This document shows, in pieces, positions 24,946 through 33,342 of a stretch of 64,000 nt of DNA. A program made the translations under genes and the position numbers. The stretch comes from Pedococcus cremeus (lineage in GTDB: Bacteria; Actinomycetota; Actinomycetes; Actinomycetales; Dermatophilaceae), in the NCBI RefSeq assembly GCF_900111375.1, contig NZ_FOHB01000001.1, forward strand, positions 1 through 64,000, read 5' to 3'. The notes beneath the pieces are model-generated. The model was not told the DNA's origin. It did not search any database and was given only the letters and a program-made list of their open reading frames with translations. The first letter of the stretch is position 1, and the number at the start of each line of letters is the position of its first letter.

Positions 24946-27723
24946 TCATTCACGACGCAGGCCCACACCAGACGAGGCGTCGCGCACCGAGGCCGATGAC
25001 AGCGACGCCGCCACCAGCCCGATCGCGATGACGACTGCCGCGAGGGCGAGCACCCAGTCACCGGCCACGGCATACGGGGTCCGTCGGTCAGCCAGCACCA
25101 GGTCGACGACAGCGCTGGTGCGCTCACCGGACGGGAGCCACAGCAGGCGCCGCCCCTCGTCGTCGAACACGGCGGTCGTCCCCGTCAGGGCGGCATGCAC
25201 GGCTGGGCGTCCCATCTCGACGGCCCGCACGGCGGCAGCGGCGGCGTGCTGGGGCTGCGCCCACGTGCCTTGGAAGGTCGTGGTGGCGGTCTGGTAGACG
25301 AGGAGCTCGGAACCGAGGCCGACCTGGCGGCGGCTCATGTCCGGAAACGTCGACTCGAAGCAGATGAGGGGTCCGAAGGTCACCTTGCCCGAGCGCATGA
25401 CGACGGGCCCGCTCCCGTGTCCTCGATCGACCTCGGCGGCATTGCTGACACGCGCGACCCAGCCGAGGACGCGGCGCAGTGGGATGTACTCACCGAACGG
25501 CACGAGCCTCGTCTTGACGTAGCTGCCGTCGAGACCACCGGGCGTGACCAGCGTCGACGTCTTCAGGATCCTCCCGTCCGCGGTGCGGGCGTCGACGTTG
25601 ACCAGCACGTCTGCGTCGATGCGCCGGGCGAGGTCGACCAGCTCGCGGACGACGGCAGGGCTCCTGGCGGGGTCGTAGTCCACGCTGCTCTCGCCCCACA
25701 CCACGAGGCCGGGCTTCTGGGGAGCGAGGTCCTCGGTGAGCCGGACCTGCCGCTCGAGCCTGCCTTGGCGGCCGCCCATATCACCGGGCTGGACGATGCC
25801 GACACGCACGACGTCACCGTCCCCCGGGTCAGAGCGCGCCGCCGCCCACACGGGGCCGACGGCGAGGGCGGACACGGCCAGGGTCGACAGCACGAGGCGG
25901 GTCCCGGCGCGGTCGGTCAGGAAGAGAGCCACCAGGGCGACGTTGACGGTGACGACGAGGAATCCGGTCAGCCAGACTCCGCCGAGCGCGGCAGAGGCCA
26001 GGAGGGTGGGCTGGTTCCACTGCGACACACCGAGCAGGGCCCAGGGTCCGCCGAGGCTCTGCCACGACCGCACCGCCTCGACCGCCACCCACCCTGCGGG
26101 CAGGACGATCACCGCCCCGAGCAGCGTCCGGGACGGAGGGTGGCCAGCGAGGGTCCGCCACACCGCCCACCCCCAGGGCACCCACAGCAGCCCGACGCCG
26201 AACGCGACGAGGACCAGGGCAGGCCCGGTCACCGGCGCGAGCCAGTACGCCGTGGAGGCGATGTAGCCGGCACCGCCCCACCAGCCTCGGAGCGCGGCCT
26301 CCCGGGCCGTCGGCGAGGCGCGGAGCACCAGGAGGAGGGGCACGAGGCCGACCCAGGCGAGCCACCACCACGCCGGTGCCGGGAACGCCAGCGACGGGAC
26401 GGCCCCGGCCGCGAGAGCCAGCCCCCGTCCCCGCCACCGATGCGTCGGCCGTGGAGCGCGTGCCCGACTCGCGACCGGCCAGACGCCCAGGAGCCGTGCG
26501 ACGGCCAGCCATGCCGCCAAGAAGGCCACCGCAAGGCACCACAGGAGCGGCCGGACCCGGCTCGGCTCCCACAGGGGCACCATCAGCAGACCGGCCAGCA
26601 CGAACGCGACGTTGTAGAGGACGTCGTAGACGGAGAAGACCCGCCCGCGGACCACGTCCACCGTGGCGCCTCCGACGAGGGCGTCAACGAGCACCTTCAG
26701 CAGCTGGAACGACAGTGCGGTGATCCCGAGGCCAACGACGAGGACGACCAGGTTCGGCGCGAGTCCCCCTGCGTACAGCGCCGCGGCGGGCGGCAGGAAC
26801 GCAAGAGGGAGCAGTGCCACGGGCTGCCACCGGCGCGCGCACATCGGTGCGGCGATCGAGCCGGCGAAGGCCGCGACTCCGGTGACCGCAAGCGCCAGAC
26901 CGTAGCCAGAGACCTCGAGCCCGAACTGGGAGTCGGCCACCAGCACCAGCAGGACGAAGGCGGCGCCGAGGAGGAACCTGTGCAGCGCCACCGTACCCAG
27001 CGGCCTGCCGATGCGAGGGTTCCGCAGGGCACGCGCCCCCTCGACGACGTCGGCGAGGGCGAGCCGCAGGCGGCGAAGGAGCACGCGCCCGTGGCCGCCG
27101 CCGACATCAGGCAGACGGACGAACGTGACAGCCGCCGCCACGTAGAGCAGGGTCGCCAGGACGAATCCGGCCTCGGCGGACCAGCCCACGAACGTCGCCC
27201 CGCCGACCGCCCCGACGAACACCGCGACCATGCCCGCCATCGCCGAGAGCGCGTTGGCCGGCACCAGCTCGTCCAACGGCACGGTCCGCGGAAGGACGGC
27301 ACCCTTCGCGGCAAGCACGAACCGCGAGGTCGACAGCAGGAGCAGCACGCCTACGAAGGCGCCAGGCTCGGACCCCACGACCACCGTCGCCACCGCGGTC
27401 ACGGTCAGCGCGGCTCGCAGCAGCGACATGGTGACCAGGACCTTGCGCCGCGGCCACCGATCGATGACCACACCGGCGAAGGGGCCGACCAGGCTGAAGG
27501 GAAGCAGGGTCACCGCGAGCAGCGCCGCGATCCGGCCGGGGGTGGCGCCGCGGCCGACCTCGAAGACCACGAACTGCGCGAACGCGATCTGGGCGAGACC
27601 GTCAGCGGCCTGCCCCAGGGCCTGACCGGCCACCAGGGTCCGGAACGGTCCGTGCAGCAGGCGGGACCAGGCCTTGCCCGTGCGGGCAGGACCGGGCGCG
27701 GTCACCCGCTCCGGCGCCTCCAT
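24946..27723 (-). CDS. MFS transporter fused to apolipoprotein N-acyltransferase (Lnt)
   Basis: 925 residues. Residues about 1-425 are a complete MFS_3-type transporter (FRTLVAGQALGQAADGLAQI; motif A around FAGVVIDRWPRRKVL). Residues about 430-925 are Lnt: a multi-TM part (YWLAPVTGPALVLVAFGVGL), then a nitrilase-like domain with the triad Glu in VVWGESSVDYD (about 677), Lys in SYVKTRLVPFGEYIPLR (about 736) and Cys in FGPLICFESTFPD (about 787), followed by one last TM. Lnt adds the N-acyl chain to lipoproteins in the membrane. The fused transporter is unusual; it might move substrate or act as scaffold, which is inference. Monocistronic. Confidence 0.9.
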   Translation of the reverse strand: MEAPERVTAPGPARTGKAWSRLLHGPFRTLVAGQALGQAADGLAQIAFAQFVVFEVGRGATPGRIAALLAVTLLPFSLVGPFAGVVIDRWPRRKVLVTMSLLRAALTVTAVATVVVGSEPGAFVGVLLLLSTSRFVLAAKGAVLPRTVPLDELVPANALSAMAGMVAVFVGAVGGATFVGWSAEAGFVLATLLYVAAAVTFVRLPDVGGGHGRVLLRRLRLALADVVEGARALRNPRIGRPLGTVALHRFLLGAAFVLLVLVADSQFGLEVSGYGLALAVTGVAAFAGSIAAPMCARRWQPVALLPLAFLPPAAALYAGGLAPNLVVLVVGLGITALSFQLLKVLVDALVGGATVDVVRGRVFSVYDVLYNVAFVLAGLLMVPLWEPSRVRPLLWCLAVAFLAAWLAVARLLGVWPVASRARAPRPTHRWRGRGLALAAGAVPSLAFPAPAWWWLAWVGLVPLLLVLRASPTAREAALRGWWGGAGYIASTAYWLAPVTGPALVLVAFGVGLLWVPWGWAVWRTLAGHPPSRTLLGAVIVLPAGWVAVEAVRSWQSLGGPWALLGVSQWNQPTLLASAALGGVWLTGFLVVTVNVALVALFLTDRAGTRLVLSTLAVSALAVGPVWAAARSDPGDGDVVRVGIVQPGDMGGRQGRLERQVRLTEDLAPQKPGLVVWGESSVDYDPARSPAVVRELVDLARRIDADVLVNVDARTADGRILKTSTLVTPGGLDGSYVKTRLVPFGEYIPLRRVLGWVARVSNAAEVDRGHGSGPVVMRSGKVTFGPLICFESTFPDMSRRQVGLGSELLVYQTATTTFQGTWAQPQHAAAAAVRAVEMGRPAVHAALTGTTAVFDDEGRRLLWLPSGERTSAVVDLVLADRRTPYAVAGDWVLALAAVVIAIGLVAASLSSASVRDASSGVGLRRE

Positions 27724-27860
27724 GCCGGCAGCGTCCGTGACCGGACGGACCGCTGCCAGAGCCGAAGGTCACCGGCCCGACTCGGCGGCCCGCCGTCGAG
27801 GAGCCGCGGCTCCGGTATGCCGCACGGCCGGCTGAAGCGCCTGGCACCAGGAGCAGGTCT

Positions 27861-28646
27861 TCAAGTCCGTGGCGTGACGTCTCTCGGCCGGCGCACCGGC
27901 GGATGTGGGGGCGGTGGGGGCGCCACGATGTAGCCACTCGCCACGTCGCCGTAAACCCGCAAGGCTCCCGGCCGGTTGCTCCACAGCCACGCCAGGTGGG
28001 CGCAGACGATTGCGTCGATCTCGTCCTCGATCCGCTCCAGCTCGACCTTGCGCTGCGCGCCGGCCGCGTTGGCCCGCAGCACAGCCCATCGCTCGCTTGA
28101 GCGGAGGTCCAGCTCTGGGAAGTGCCGATCCATAGCGTTGAGCAACACCTCGTATGCCGCCTTCAGCGACGCCAGATCCCGGCCCCGCTTCGCCTTGTAG
28201 GGGATGGTGTACGGCAGCCCGAACAGGCCGACCATCGCCGGGTGCGGGTAGACCTCGAGGCAGACGGGCGCCCCGGGCCGGCCCATGTGCGCGGGGTCGA
28301 TGCTCCACCCCAGCCGATCCGCCAGGGTTGCACTCCGCGGCGGGTTGAAGTGCGGGTTCGACGTGTTCGCGGGATAGGCGCCGGCGCCGTACCTGCCGAA
28401 CACCGCACCGATCTCGCGTTCGCACGGCCGCTGGCCGGTCGGGTTGGTGACGATCAGCGGAGCGTCGACGGCCACCGTGGCCAGCTCCGCGGCATACGGC
28501 CTGAGGAAACCGGCGATCTCCGCATCGGTGACCACCGACCCGGACACCATCAAGGCGCCCTGTGCGGAGACCACGGCGACACCCGTCCGGGCTCGCTGGC
28601 CCCAGGCGAGGTCGACTCCGGCGTGCGCAGTGCGGGTGCGGCTCAC
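27861..28646 (-). CDS. DUF429 family protein
   Basis: 261 residues from GTG at 28646. The N-terminus [20 protein letters not shown] is the DUF429 start with its conserved Asp, followed by TVAVDAPLIVTNPTGQRPCE, the second acidic motif, and ANTSNPHFNPPRSATLADRL. CLEVYPHPAMVGLFGLPYTI and IEDEIDAIVCAHLAWLW are further family blocks. The fold is RNase H-like and nuclease activity has been suggested for the family, but function is unknown. A truncated copy of its first 36 residues occurs upstream of the MalT-like gene at 49.5 kb. The Pro-rich tail (about residues 242-250) is a local oddity. Confidence 0.85.
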   Translation of the reverse strand: MSRTRTAHAGVDLAWGQRARTGVAVVSAQGALMVSGSVVTDAEIAGFLRPYAAELATVAVDAPLIVTNPTGQRPCEREIGAVFGRYGAGAYPANTSNPHFNPPRSATLADRLGWSIDPAHMGRPGAPVCLEVYPHPAMVGLFGLPYTIPYKAKRGRDLASLKAAYEVLLNAMDRHFPELDLRSSERWAVLRANAAGAQRKVELERIEDEIDAIVCAHLAWLWSNRPGALRVYGDVASGYIVAPPPPPHPPVRRPRDVTPRT

Positions 28647-28888
28647 GATCGACTCCCTCCTCTGGTCGCCGTCACGGGCATCGAGCCCTGCGGTCGAGGT
28701 TGCTGCGGCGCACGTGCAGTCGCAACCGCGGCGTAAGTGCAGTCAGGTGACCGATGACCGTTGGAGGCCGAGCTCGCACAGTGGGACGCGGGTCGAGCAG
28801 AGATGGAGCACAGACCGCACCGCTCCACGCCAGGCCCTCCCGACCGACCTCGTCGAGCGTCGGCGCCACCACTCACCAGGAGGTTCGC

Positions 28889-29722
28889 ATGCCCACCGTG
28901 ACCGTCGGACACGAGAACGACCACGACATCGAGATCTACTTCGAGGACCACGGGACGGGACGCCCCGTGGTGCTCATCCACGGCTTCCCGCTCGACGGCC
29001 GCTCCTGGGACAAGCAGGCGCGGGTCCTGCTCGACGCCGGCTACCGGGTGATCTCCTACGACCGCCGCGGCTTCGGCATGTCCAGCAACACCACCGTGGG
29101 GTTCGACTACGACACCTTCGCCGACGACCTCGCAGCCCTCCTGGAGCACCTCGACCTGCGCGAGGCTGTCCTGGTCGGCTTCTCGATGGGAACGGGCGAG
29201 GTCACGCGCTACCTGTCCCGGCACGGCTCCGAGCGGGTCACCAAGGCCGTCCTGATGGCGTCCGTGCCGCCGTTCCTGCTCAAGACCGACGACAACCCGG
29301 AGGGCGTCGACGGCTCGGTGTTCGAGGGCATCAAGGCAGCGATCGTCGAAGACCGGCCCGCCTACTTCAAGGCCTTCCTGGACGACTTCTTCAACGTCGA
29401 CGTCCTGGGAGGCACGCGCATCAGCGAGCCGGCCTGGCAGGCGGCCTTCGGGATGGCCCTGGCGGCCGGCCCGTACGCGACCTGGGCCTGCGTCGACACC
29501 TGGCTCACCGACTTCCGCGCGGACGTCGGCAAGATCGACGTGCCGACGCTCCTCATCCACGGAGACGCCGACCGGATCCTGCCGTACGAGGCCACGGCGG
29601 GCCGCCTGCCGGGCATGATCCCGGACCTCAAGGTCGTCACCGTCGCCGGTGGTCCTCACAACATCGCCTGGACGCACCCGGACGTCGTCAACCCGGCCCT
29701 GCTGGACTTCATCGGGTCCTGA
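28889..29722 (+). CDS. Alpha/beta hydrolase, non-heme chloroperoxidase type
   Basis: 277 residues from the ATG at 28889, preceded by CAGGAGG. The catalytic Ser lies in VLVGFSMGTGEVTRYL, the Asp in IHGDADRILPYEAT and the His in VAGGPHNIAWTHPD; the oxyanion HGFPLDG is near residue 32. The fit is to the bacterial perhydrolase/non-heme haloperoxidase group, whose physiological role is often ester hydrolysis. The long frame covering it in other phases has no meaning. A clear hairpin follows its stop. It may be a target of the neighbouring LuxR regulator. Confidence 0.88.
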   Translation: MPTVTVGHENDHDIEIYFEDHGTGRPVVLIHGFPLDGRSWDKQARVLLDAGYRVISYDRRGFGMSSNTTVGFDYDTFADDLAALLEHLDLREAVLVGFSMGTGEVTRYLSRHGSERVTKAVLMASVPPFLLKTDDNPEGVDGSVFEGIKAAIVEDRPAYFKAFLDDFFNVDVLGGTRISEPAWQAAFGMALAAGPYATWACVDTWLTDFRADVGKIDVPTLLIHGDADRILPYEATAGRLPGMIPDLKVVTVAGGPHNIAWTHPDVVNPALLDFIGS

Positions 29723-29734
29723 GCTCGACCGCAG

Positions 29735-29771
29735 CTCGGCGTCCCGGCCTTCTCGAGGCGGGGACGCCGAG
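29735..29771. terminator. Terminator after the alpha/beta hydrolase
   Basis: CTCGGCGTCCC (29735-29745) and GGGACGCCGAG (29761-29771) form a perfect 11-bp stem with a 15-base loop, 12 bases after the stop. Confidence 0.7.
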
Positions 29772-29850
29772 TTGTCCGGAGGTCACCGGGTTCGCGGGCC
29801 TGCGCTTCAGCCTGTTCCCCTGGCGCCTGCCGGCCGTCACACTGTCCCTC

Positions 29851-32709
29851 GTGCAGCCAGCGGACCGGTCGACCGGGTCCTCGTCCGGGGCACCGTCCGA
29901 CTCGTCGCCCGACTCGTCCGGGCCGTCGCCCGGGCCGTCGCCCGGGCCGTCGTGGGGGTCGTCGTCGCCGCTCCTCGTGGGCCGTACCGAGGAGGTCGCG
30001 GCGATCGATGCCTTCCTGGCGCAGGCCTCCCAGGACGGTGCAGCGCTGGTGGTCACCGGCGAGGCGGGCATGGGCAAGTCCACGCTGCTGCAGGCCGCCG
30101 CCATCCAGGCCACAGAGCGCTGGGGAGCGCACGTCCGACGGGTCTCCGGCGCGCAGTTCGAGCAGCAGCTGAGCTACTCGGGGCTGCACCAGCTGCTGTT
30201 GGCCGACGCCACGGATCCGGCGGCGGAGCTGATGACGCTGCCCGACGCCCACCGCGGGGCCTTGGAGGCCGCGCTGGGGCTGCGCGTGGGAGCGGCACCC
30301 GACCGGCTGCTCCTCACGAGTGCCACTCTGGCACTGCTGCGGCGGTTGTCGGCCGACGCGCCCGTCCTGCTCGTCATCGACGACCTGCACTGGCTGGACC
30401 GTGCGAGCGCGGGGGCGCTCAGCCTCGTGGCGCGGCGCCTCGCGGGCAGCCGGGTCGGGATGCTGCTGGCGCAGCGGTCCGGCACCGAGACCTTCTTCGA
30501 CCGCGCCGCCGTGCCCGAGCTGCGCCTGGCACCGCTGGATGACGACGCGGCGATGGACCTCGTCCGGGTGCTTCACCCGGGTCTCCACCCGTCAGTGCGG
30601 CACCGCATCGTCAGCGAGGCCGGCGGGAACCCCCTCGCGCTCAGCGAGCTGCGCCGCGGCATCACCGCGGCGCAGGGGTCGGGAGCCGACGCGCTGCCGG
30701 CCACGCTCGTCCTGAGCGACCGGTTGCGTGGGATCTTTGCCGCGCGCGTGTCGGCGCTGCCGTCACCGACCCGCCGGCTGCTCCTCCTCGCGGCCCTGGA
30801 CGACGGCGCCCAGGCGGGTACTGCGTTGATGCGGGTGATCGCCGCCTCGGACGTCGACCTCGAGCCGGCCGAGAGCAGCGGGCTGGTCTCGGTCGACCGA
30901 CGCCACCACCGCGTGGTCTTCGCCCATCCCCTGACCCGCGCCGCCGTCGTGGACCTCGCGTCGCCGCCCGAACGGCGAGCCGCCCACCGACGGCTGGCGC
31001 AGCTCGCCGAGGACGCCGATGTGCAGGCACTCCATCTCGCCGAGGCGGCTCTGGGTCCCGACGAGACGGTCGCCAGCACGCTCGTGGGCGTCGCCGAGCG
31101 GGCCCTCGACCGGGGCGACGGTGTCCGGGCGGTGTCGCTGTTGCTTCGGGCACACGAGCTCAGCGTGCGGCCGCAGGACCGGGCCGAGCGCCTGGCCGAC
31201 GCCGCGTTCATCGGCGCGCACGTCACGGGTGCACTCACCGGAGCAGGCACCCTGCTCGAGCGTCGCCGGGCAGAGCACCCCGACGTGGCACGGACCCTCC
31301 AGTCCGCGACCGCTGCGGCAGCCCACCTGCTGAACCAGGACGGCGACATCGACACCGCCCACGCGATCCTGGTCGGCGCGCTGGACACCACGCCGCCCAA
31401 CGAGACGCATCGCCGCGGTGTCGAGGACGCCATCGTGACGCTGATGACGGTCTGCTCCTTCGGAGGGCGAGTGGAGCTGTGGGCAGCGTTCGACGACGCC
31501 GTCCGACGCTTCGAGCCGCTGCTGTCCGAGCCTGTGCGCATCGCCGCCACGACCTTCGCCGACCCGGTCCGCTCGACGCCGGAGCAGCTGCGCCGCCTGC
31601 ACGACCTGGTCGAGGCCCTCGACGGCCGGTCGAGCCCGATCCGCGTGGTCGAGCTCGCCCAGGCACGCTGGTACGTCGGGGACGTGCCACGGGCACCGCT
31701 GGAGCACGTGGTGGACGGGGCCTCCACCGGTGGAACCGTCGCGCTCGGAGCGCAGGCGCTCGTCATGCTGGCCGTCGACGCCTTCTTCTCCGGGTCGTGG
31801 GACGAGGCCGGCGCTCTCGCCGACCGGGCCGTGGCCACGTGCGAGGAGCACGGTTACGCACTTCTGCTGTGGGGTGCGCGGCTGCCGGGGATGCTCCTGG
31901 CCGCGGCCCGCGCTGACACGGCATACCTCGACGTCGCTCACGCCCGGATGCGGCAGTGGGCCCTTCCGCGCAACGCGCTCGCCGTCCGGACGTTCACGGC
32001 GTACGCGGACGGCCTCGCCGCGCTGAGCCAGGCGCGCTACCGCGACGCCTTCGAGGCGTACCGGTCGATCAGCGAGCCGGGTACCTTCCCCCCACACGAG
32101 CAGGTCACCACGTGGATGGTGATGGATCTCGTCGAGGCAGCCGTGCACAGCGGCGACCTGGACGCAGCCCGTGCCCATGTCGACGCCGCCGCCCGCGCGC
32201 GGATCCCGGAGCTGTCGGCGCGCTCCCGCTTCCTGTGGCTCGCTGCGGCGGCTCTCGCCGCGGACGACGCCGGCTACAAGAACCGCTTCGAGGAGCTGGT
32301 CGAGGACCCGTCGTCCGCGCAGTGGCCGTTCGCGTTGGCCCGTCTCGAACTGGCCTACGGGGAGCGGCTGCGGCGCGACCGGGCCATGCGCCGCGCCCGC
32401 CCGCACCTGGAGCGGGCACGGCAGCGGTTCACGGCGTTGGCTGCCACGCCCTGGTCGGAGCGCGCCGACGCCATGCTGCGGGCGACCGGCCCGACGCGGC
32501 GCGTGGGGGCCGGACGCGCACAAGAGCTCACGGCACAAGAGCTGGAGATCGCGCGGCTGGCCGCCTCCGGACTCAGCAACCGGCAGATCGGTGAGCAGCT
32601 GTTCCTCTCGCCCCGCACGGTCGGCGCCCACCTGTACCGGGTCTTCCCCAAGCTCGGCATCACCTCGCGGGCCGCGTTGCGCGACGCCCTCACGGCGCGC
32701 GGCCACTGA
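29851..32709 (+). CDS. Large ATP-binding LuxR-family (LAL/STAND) regulator
   Basis: 952 residues if GTG at 29851 is the start; the open frame extends about 470 codons further upstream but that part covers the alpha/beta hydrolase and the terminator, so I reject it. After a Ser/Pro/Gly-rich leader with a PGPS repeat, the AAA/STAND domain carries VVTGEAGMGKSTLL (Walker A, about residue 70) and VLLVIDDLHWLD (Walker B). A helical TPR-like middle is followed by a C-terminal LuxR HTH: LTAQELEIARLAASGLSNRQ, then LFLSPRTVGAHLYRVFPKLG. These proteins integrate a ligand signal with ATP binding to activate operons. Candidate targets are the genes on either side. Confidence 0.88.
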   Translation: MQPADRSTGSSSGAPSDSSPDSSGPSPGPSPGPSWGSSSPLLVGRTEEVAAIDAFLAQASQDGAALVVTGEAGMGKSTLLQAAAIQATERWGAHVRRVSGAQFEQQLSYSGLHQLLLADATDPAAELMTLPDAHRGALEAALGLRVGAAPDRLLLTSATLALLRRLSADAPVLLVIDDLHWLDRASAGALSLVARRLAGSRVGMLLAQRSGTETFFDRAAVPELRLAPLDDDAAMDLVRVLHPGLHPSVRHRIVSEAGGNPLALSELRRGITAAQGSGADALPATLVLSDRLRGIFAARVSALPSPTRRLLLLAALDDGAQAGTALMRVIAASDVDLEPAESSGLVSVDRRHHRVVFAHPLTRAAVVDLASPPERRAAHRRLAQLAEDADVQALHLAEAALGPDETVASTLVGVAERALDRGDGVRAVSLLLRAHELSVRPQDRAERLADAAFIGAHVTGALTGAGTLLERRRAEHPDVARTLQSATAAAAHLLNQDGDIDTAHAILVGALDTTPPNETHRRGVEDAIVTLMTVCSFGGRVELWAAFDDAVRRFEPLLSEPVRIAATTFADPVRSTPEQLRRLHDLVEALDGRSSPIRVVELAQARWYVGDVPRAPLEHVVDGASTGGTVALGAQALVMLAVDAFFSGSWDEAGALADRAVATCEEHGYALLLWGARLPGMLLAAARADTAYLDVAHARMRQWALPRNALAVRTFTAYADGLAALSQARYRDAFEAYRSISEPGTFPPHEQVTTWMVMDLVEAAVHSGDLDAARAHVDAAARARIPELSARSRFLWLAAAALAADDAGYKNRFEELVEDPSSAQWPFALARLELAYGERLRRDRAMRRARPHLERARQRFTALAATPWSERADAMLRATGPTRRVGAGRAQELTAQELEIARLAASGLSNRQIGEQLFLSPRTVGAHLYRVFPKLGITSRAALRDALTARGH

Positions 32710-32715
32710 GGCGCG

Positions 32716-32772
32716 CCCCGCCGCCTGAGGGGGGCCCCGCCGCCTGAGGGGGGCCCCGCCGCCTGAGGGGGC
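32716..32772. repeat. Three 19-bp tandem repeats downstream of the LuxR gene
   Basis: Three units of CCCCGCCGCCTGAGGGGGG lie back to back from 32716, the last with its final two bases changed. Each unit is itself a CCCC/GGGG hairpin with a 9-base loop, and neighbouring units can pair with each other. They start seven bases after the LuxR stop and probably act as a compound terminator. Confidence 0.7.
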
Positions 32773-32780
32773 GCACCCGC

Positions 32781-32800
32781 CGTCAAACGACTGATGTTGG
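32781..32800 (+). promoter_or_regulatory. Shared upstream motif, copy 1
   Basis: CGTCAAACGACTGATGTTGG, ending 86 bases before the start of the 100-aa gene. It matches 17 of 20 positions with the copy at 33236, which lies at almost the same distance from the next gene's start. Likely promoter or operator shared by the two genes. Confidence 0.5.
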
Positions 32801-32886
32801 CCCGGTCCTTCACGGCCGAGCATGCATGTCGGAGGGGTTCACAGACGTGGCGTATGCCGCCGTCCCCCGGTCCGAACGGAGTCCCC

Positions 32887-33189
32887 ATGACCGAAGTCCT
32901 CGAGATCACGACGTTCACCCTGGCGAAGGGCCTGCAGGCTGAGGACTTCGTCGAGGCCAACACCGACATCAACGAGTACCTCCAGCGGCAACCGGGCTTT
33001 CGGTGGCGTCGCATCGTGCAGCGCGACGACGGCACGATCGTCGACATCGTCGCCTACGACGACCTGGCGCACGCGCGCGCCGGCGCCGCTGGCATCACCG
33101 GCGAGATGGCCGACTCCCCGGTGCACGCCGCCATCGACCACGGCACCGTGGACTGGCAGCTGACCACCGTCGTGCAGCACGTCCCCTGA
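32887..33189 (+). CDS. Small dimeric alpha/beta-barrel-like protein
   Basis: 100 residues from the ATG at 32887. The pattern VLEITTFTLAKGLQAEDFVE, then EYLQRQPGFRWRRIVQRDDG and VDIVAYDDLAHARAG resembles the antibiotic-biosynthesis-monooxygenase/dimeric barrel fold, in which small dimers bind flavin-independent or haem-like substrates. The C-terminus DWQLTTVVQHV forms the last strand. No catalytic residue can be assigned. It shares a 20-bp upstream motif with the quinone oxidoreductase gene that follows, which suggests co-regulation. Confidence 0.7.
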   Translation: MTEVLEITTFTLAKGLQAEDFVEANTDINEYLQRQPGFRWRRIVQRDDGTIVDIVAYDDLAHARAGAAGITGEMADSPVHAAIDHGTVDWQLTTVVQHVP

Positions 33190-33235
33190 GCTCGCCGCGC
33201 CGTGTCGCCGACGCCGCTCGAAGCGACCACACCGT

Positions 33236-33255
33236 CGTCGATCGACTGATGTTGC
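33236..33255 (+). promoter_or_regulatory. Shared upstream motif, copy 2
   Basis: CGTCGATCGACTGATGTTGC, ending 87 bases before the oxidoreductase start. See the copy at 32781; the matching position relative to both start codons argues against coincidence. Confidence 0.5.
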
Positions 33256-33342
33256 GGCGGTGACCCGACGAGCACGCTTGATCCGGCGCCGCGCCCGCGG
33301 GAGCCGTGAAGAACACCTCCAACTCCAACCCCAGGACAGACG

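Noticed and set aside
25195-27933. A 912-codon plus-strand open frame
   Set aside because: Its product is a low-complexity Arg/Gly/Gln/Glu-rich text antisense to the clearly conserved MFS-Lnt gene; typical high-GC shadow.
28444-29850. About 470 extra codons at the 5' side of the LuxR gene
   Set aside because: Covers the alpha/beta hydrolase and a terminator in another frame; text is Arg/His/Gly-rich shadow.
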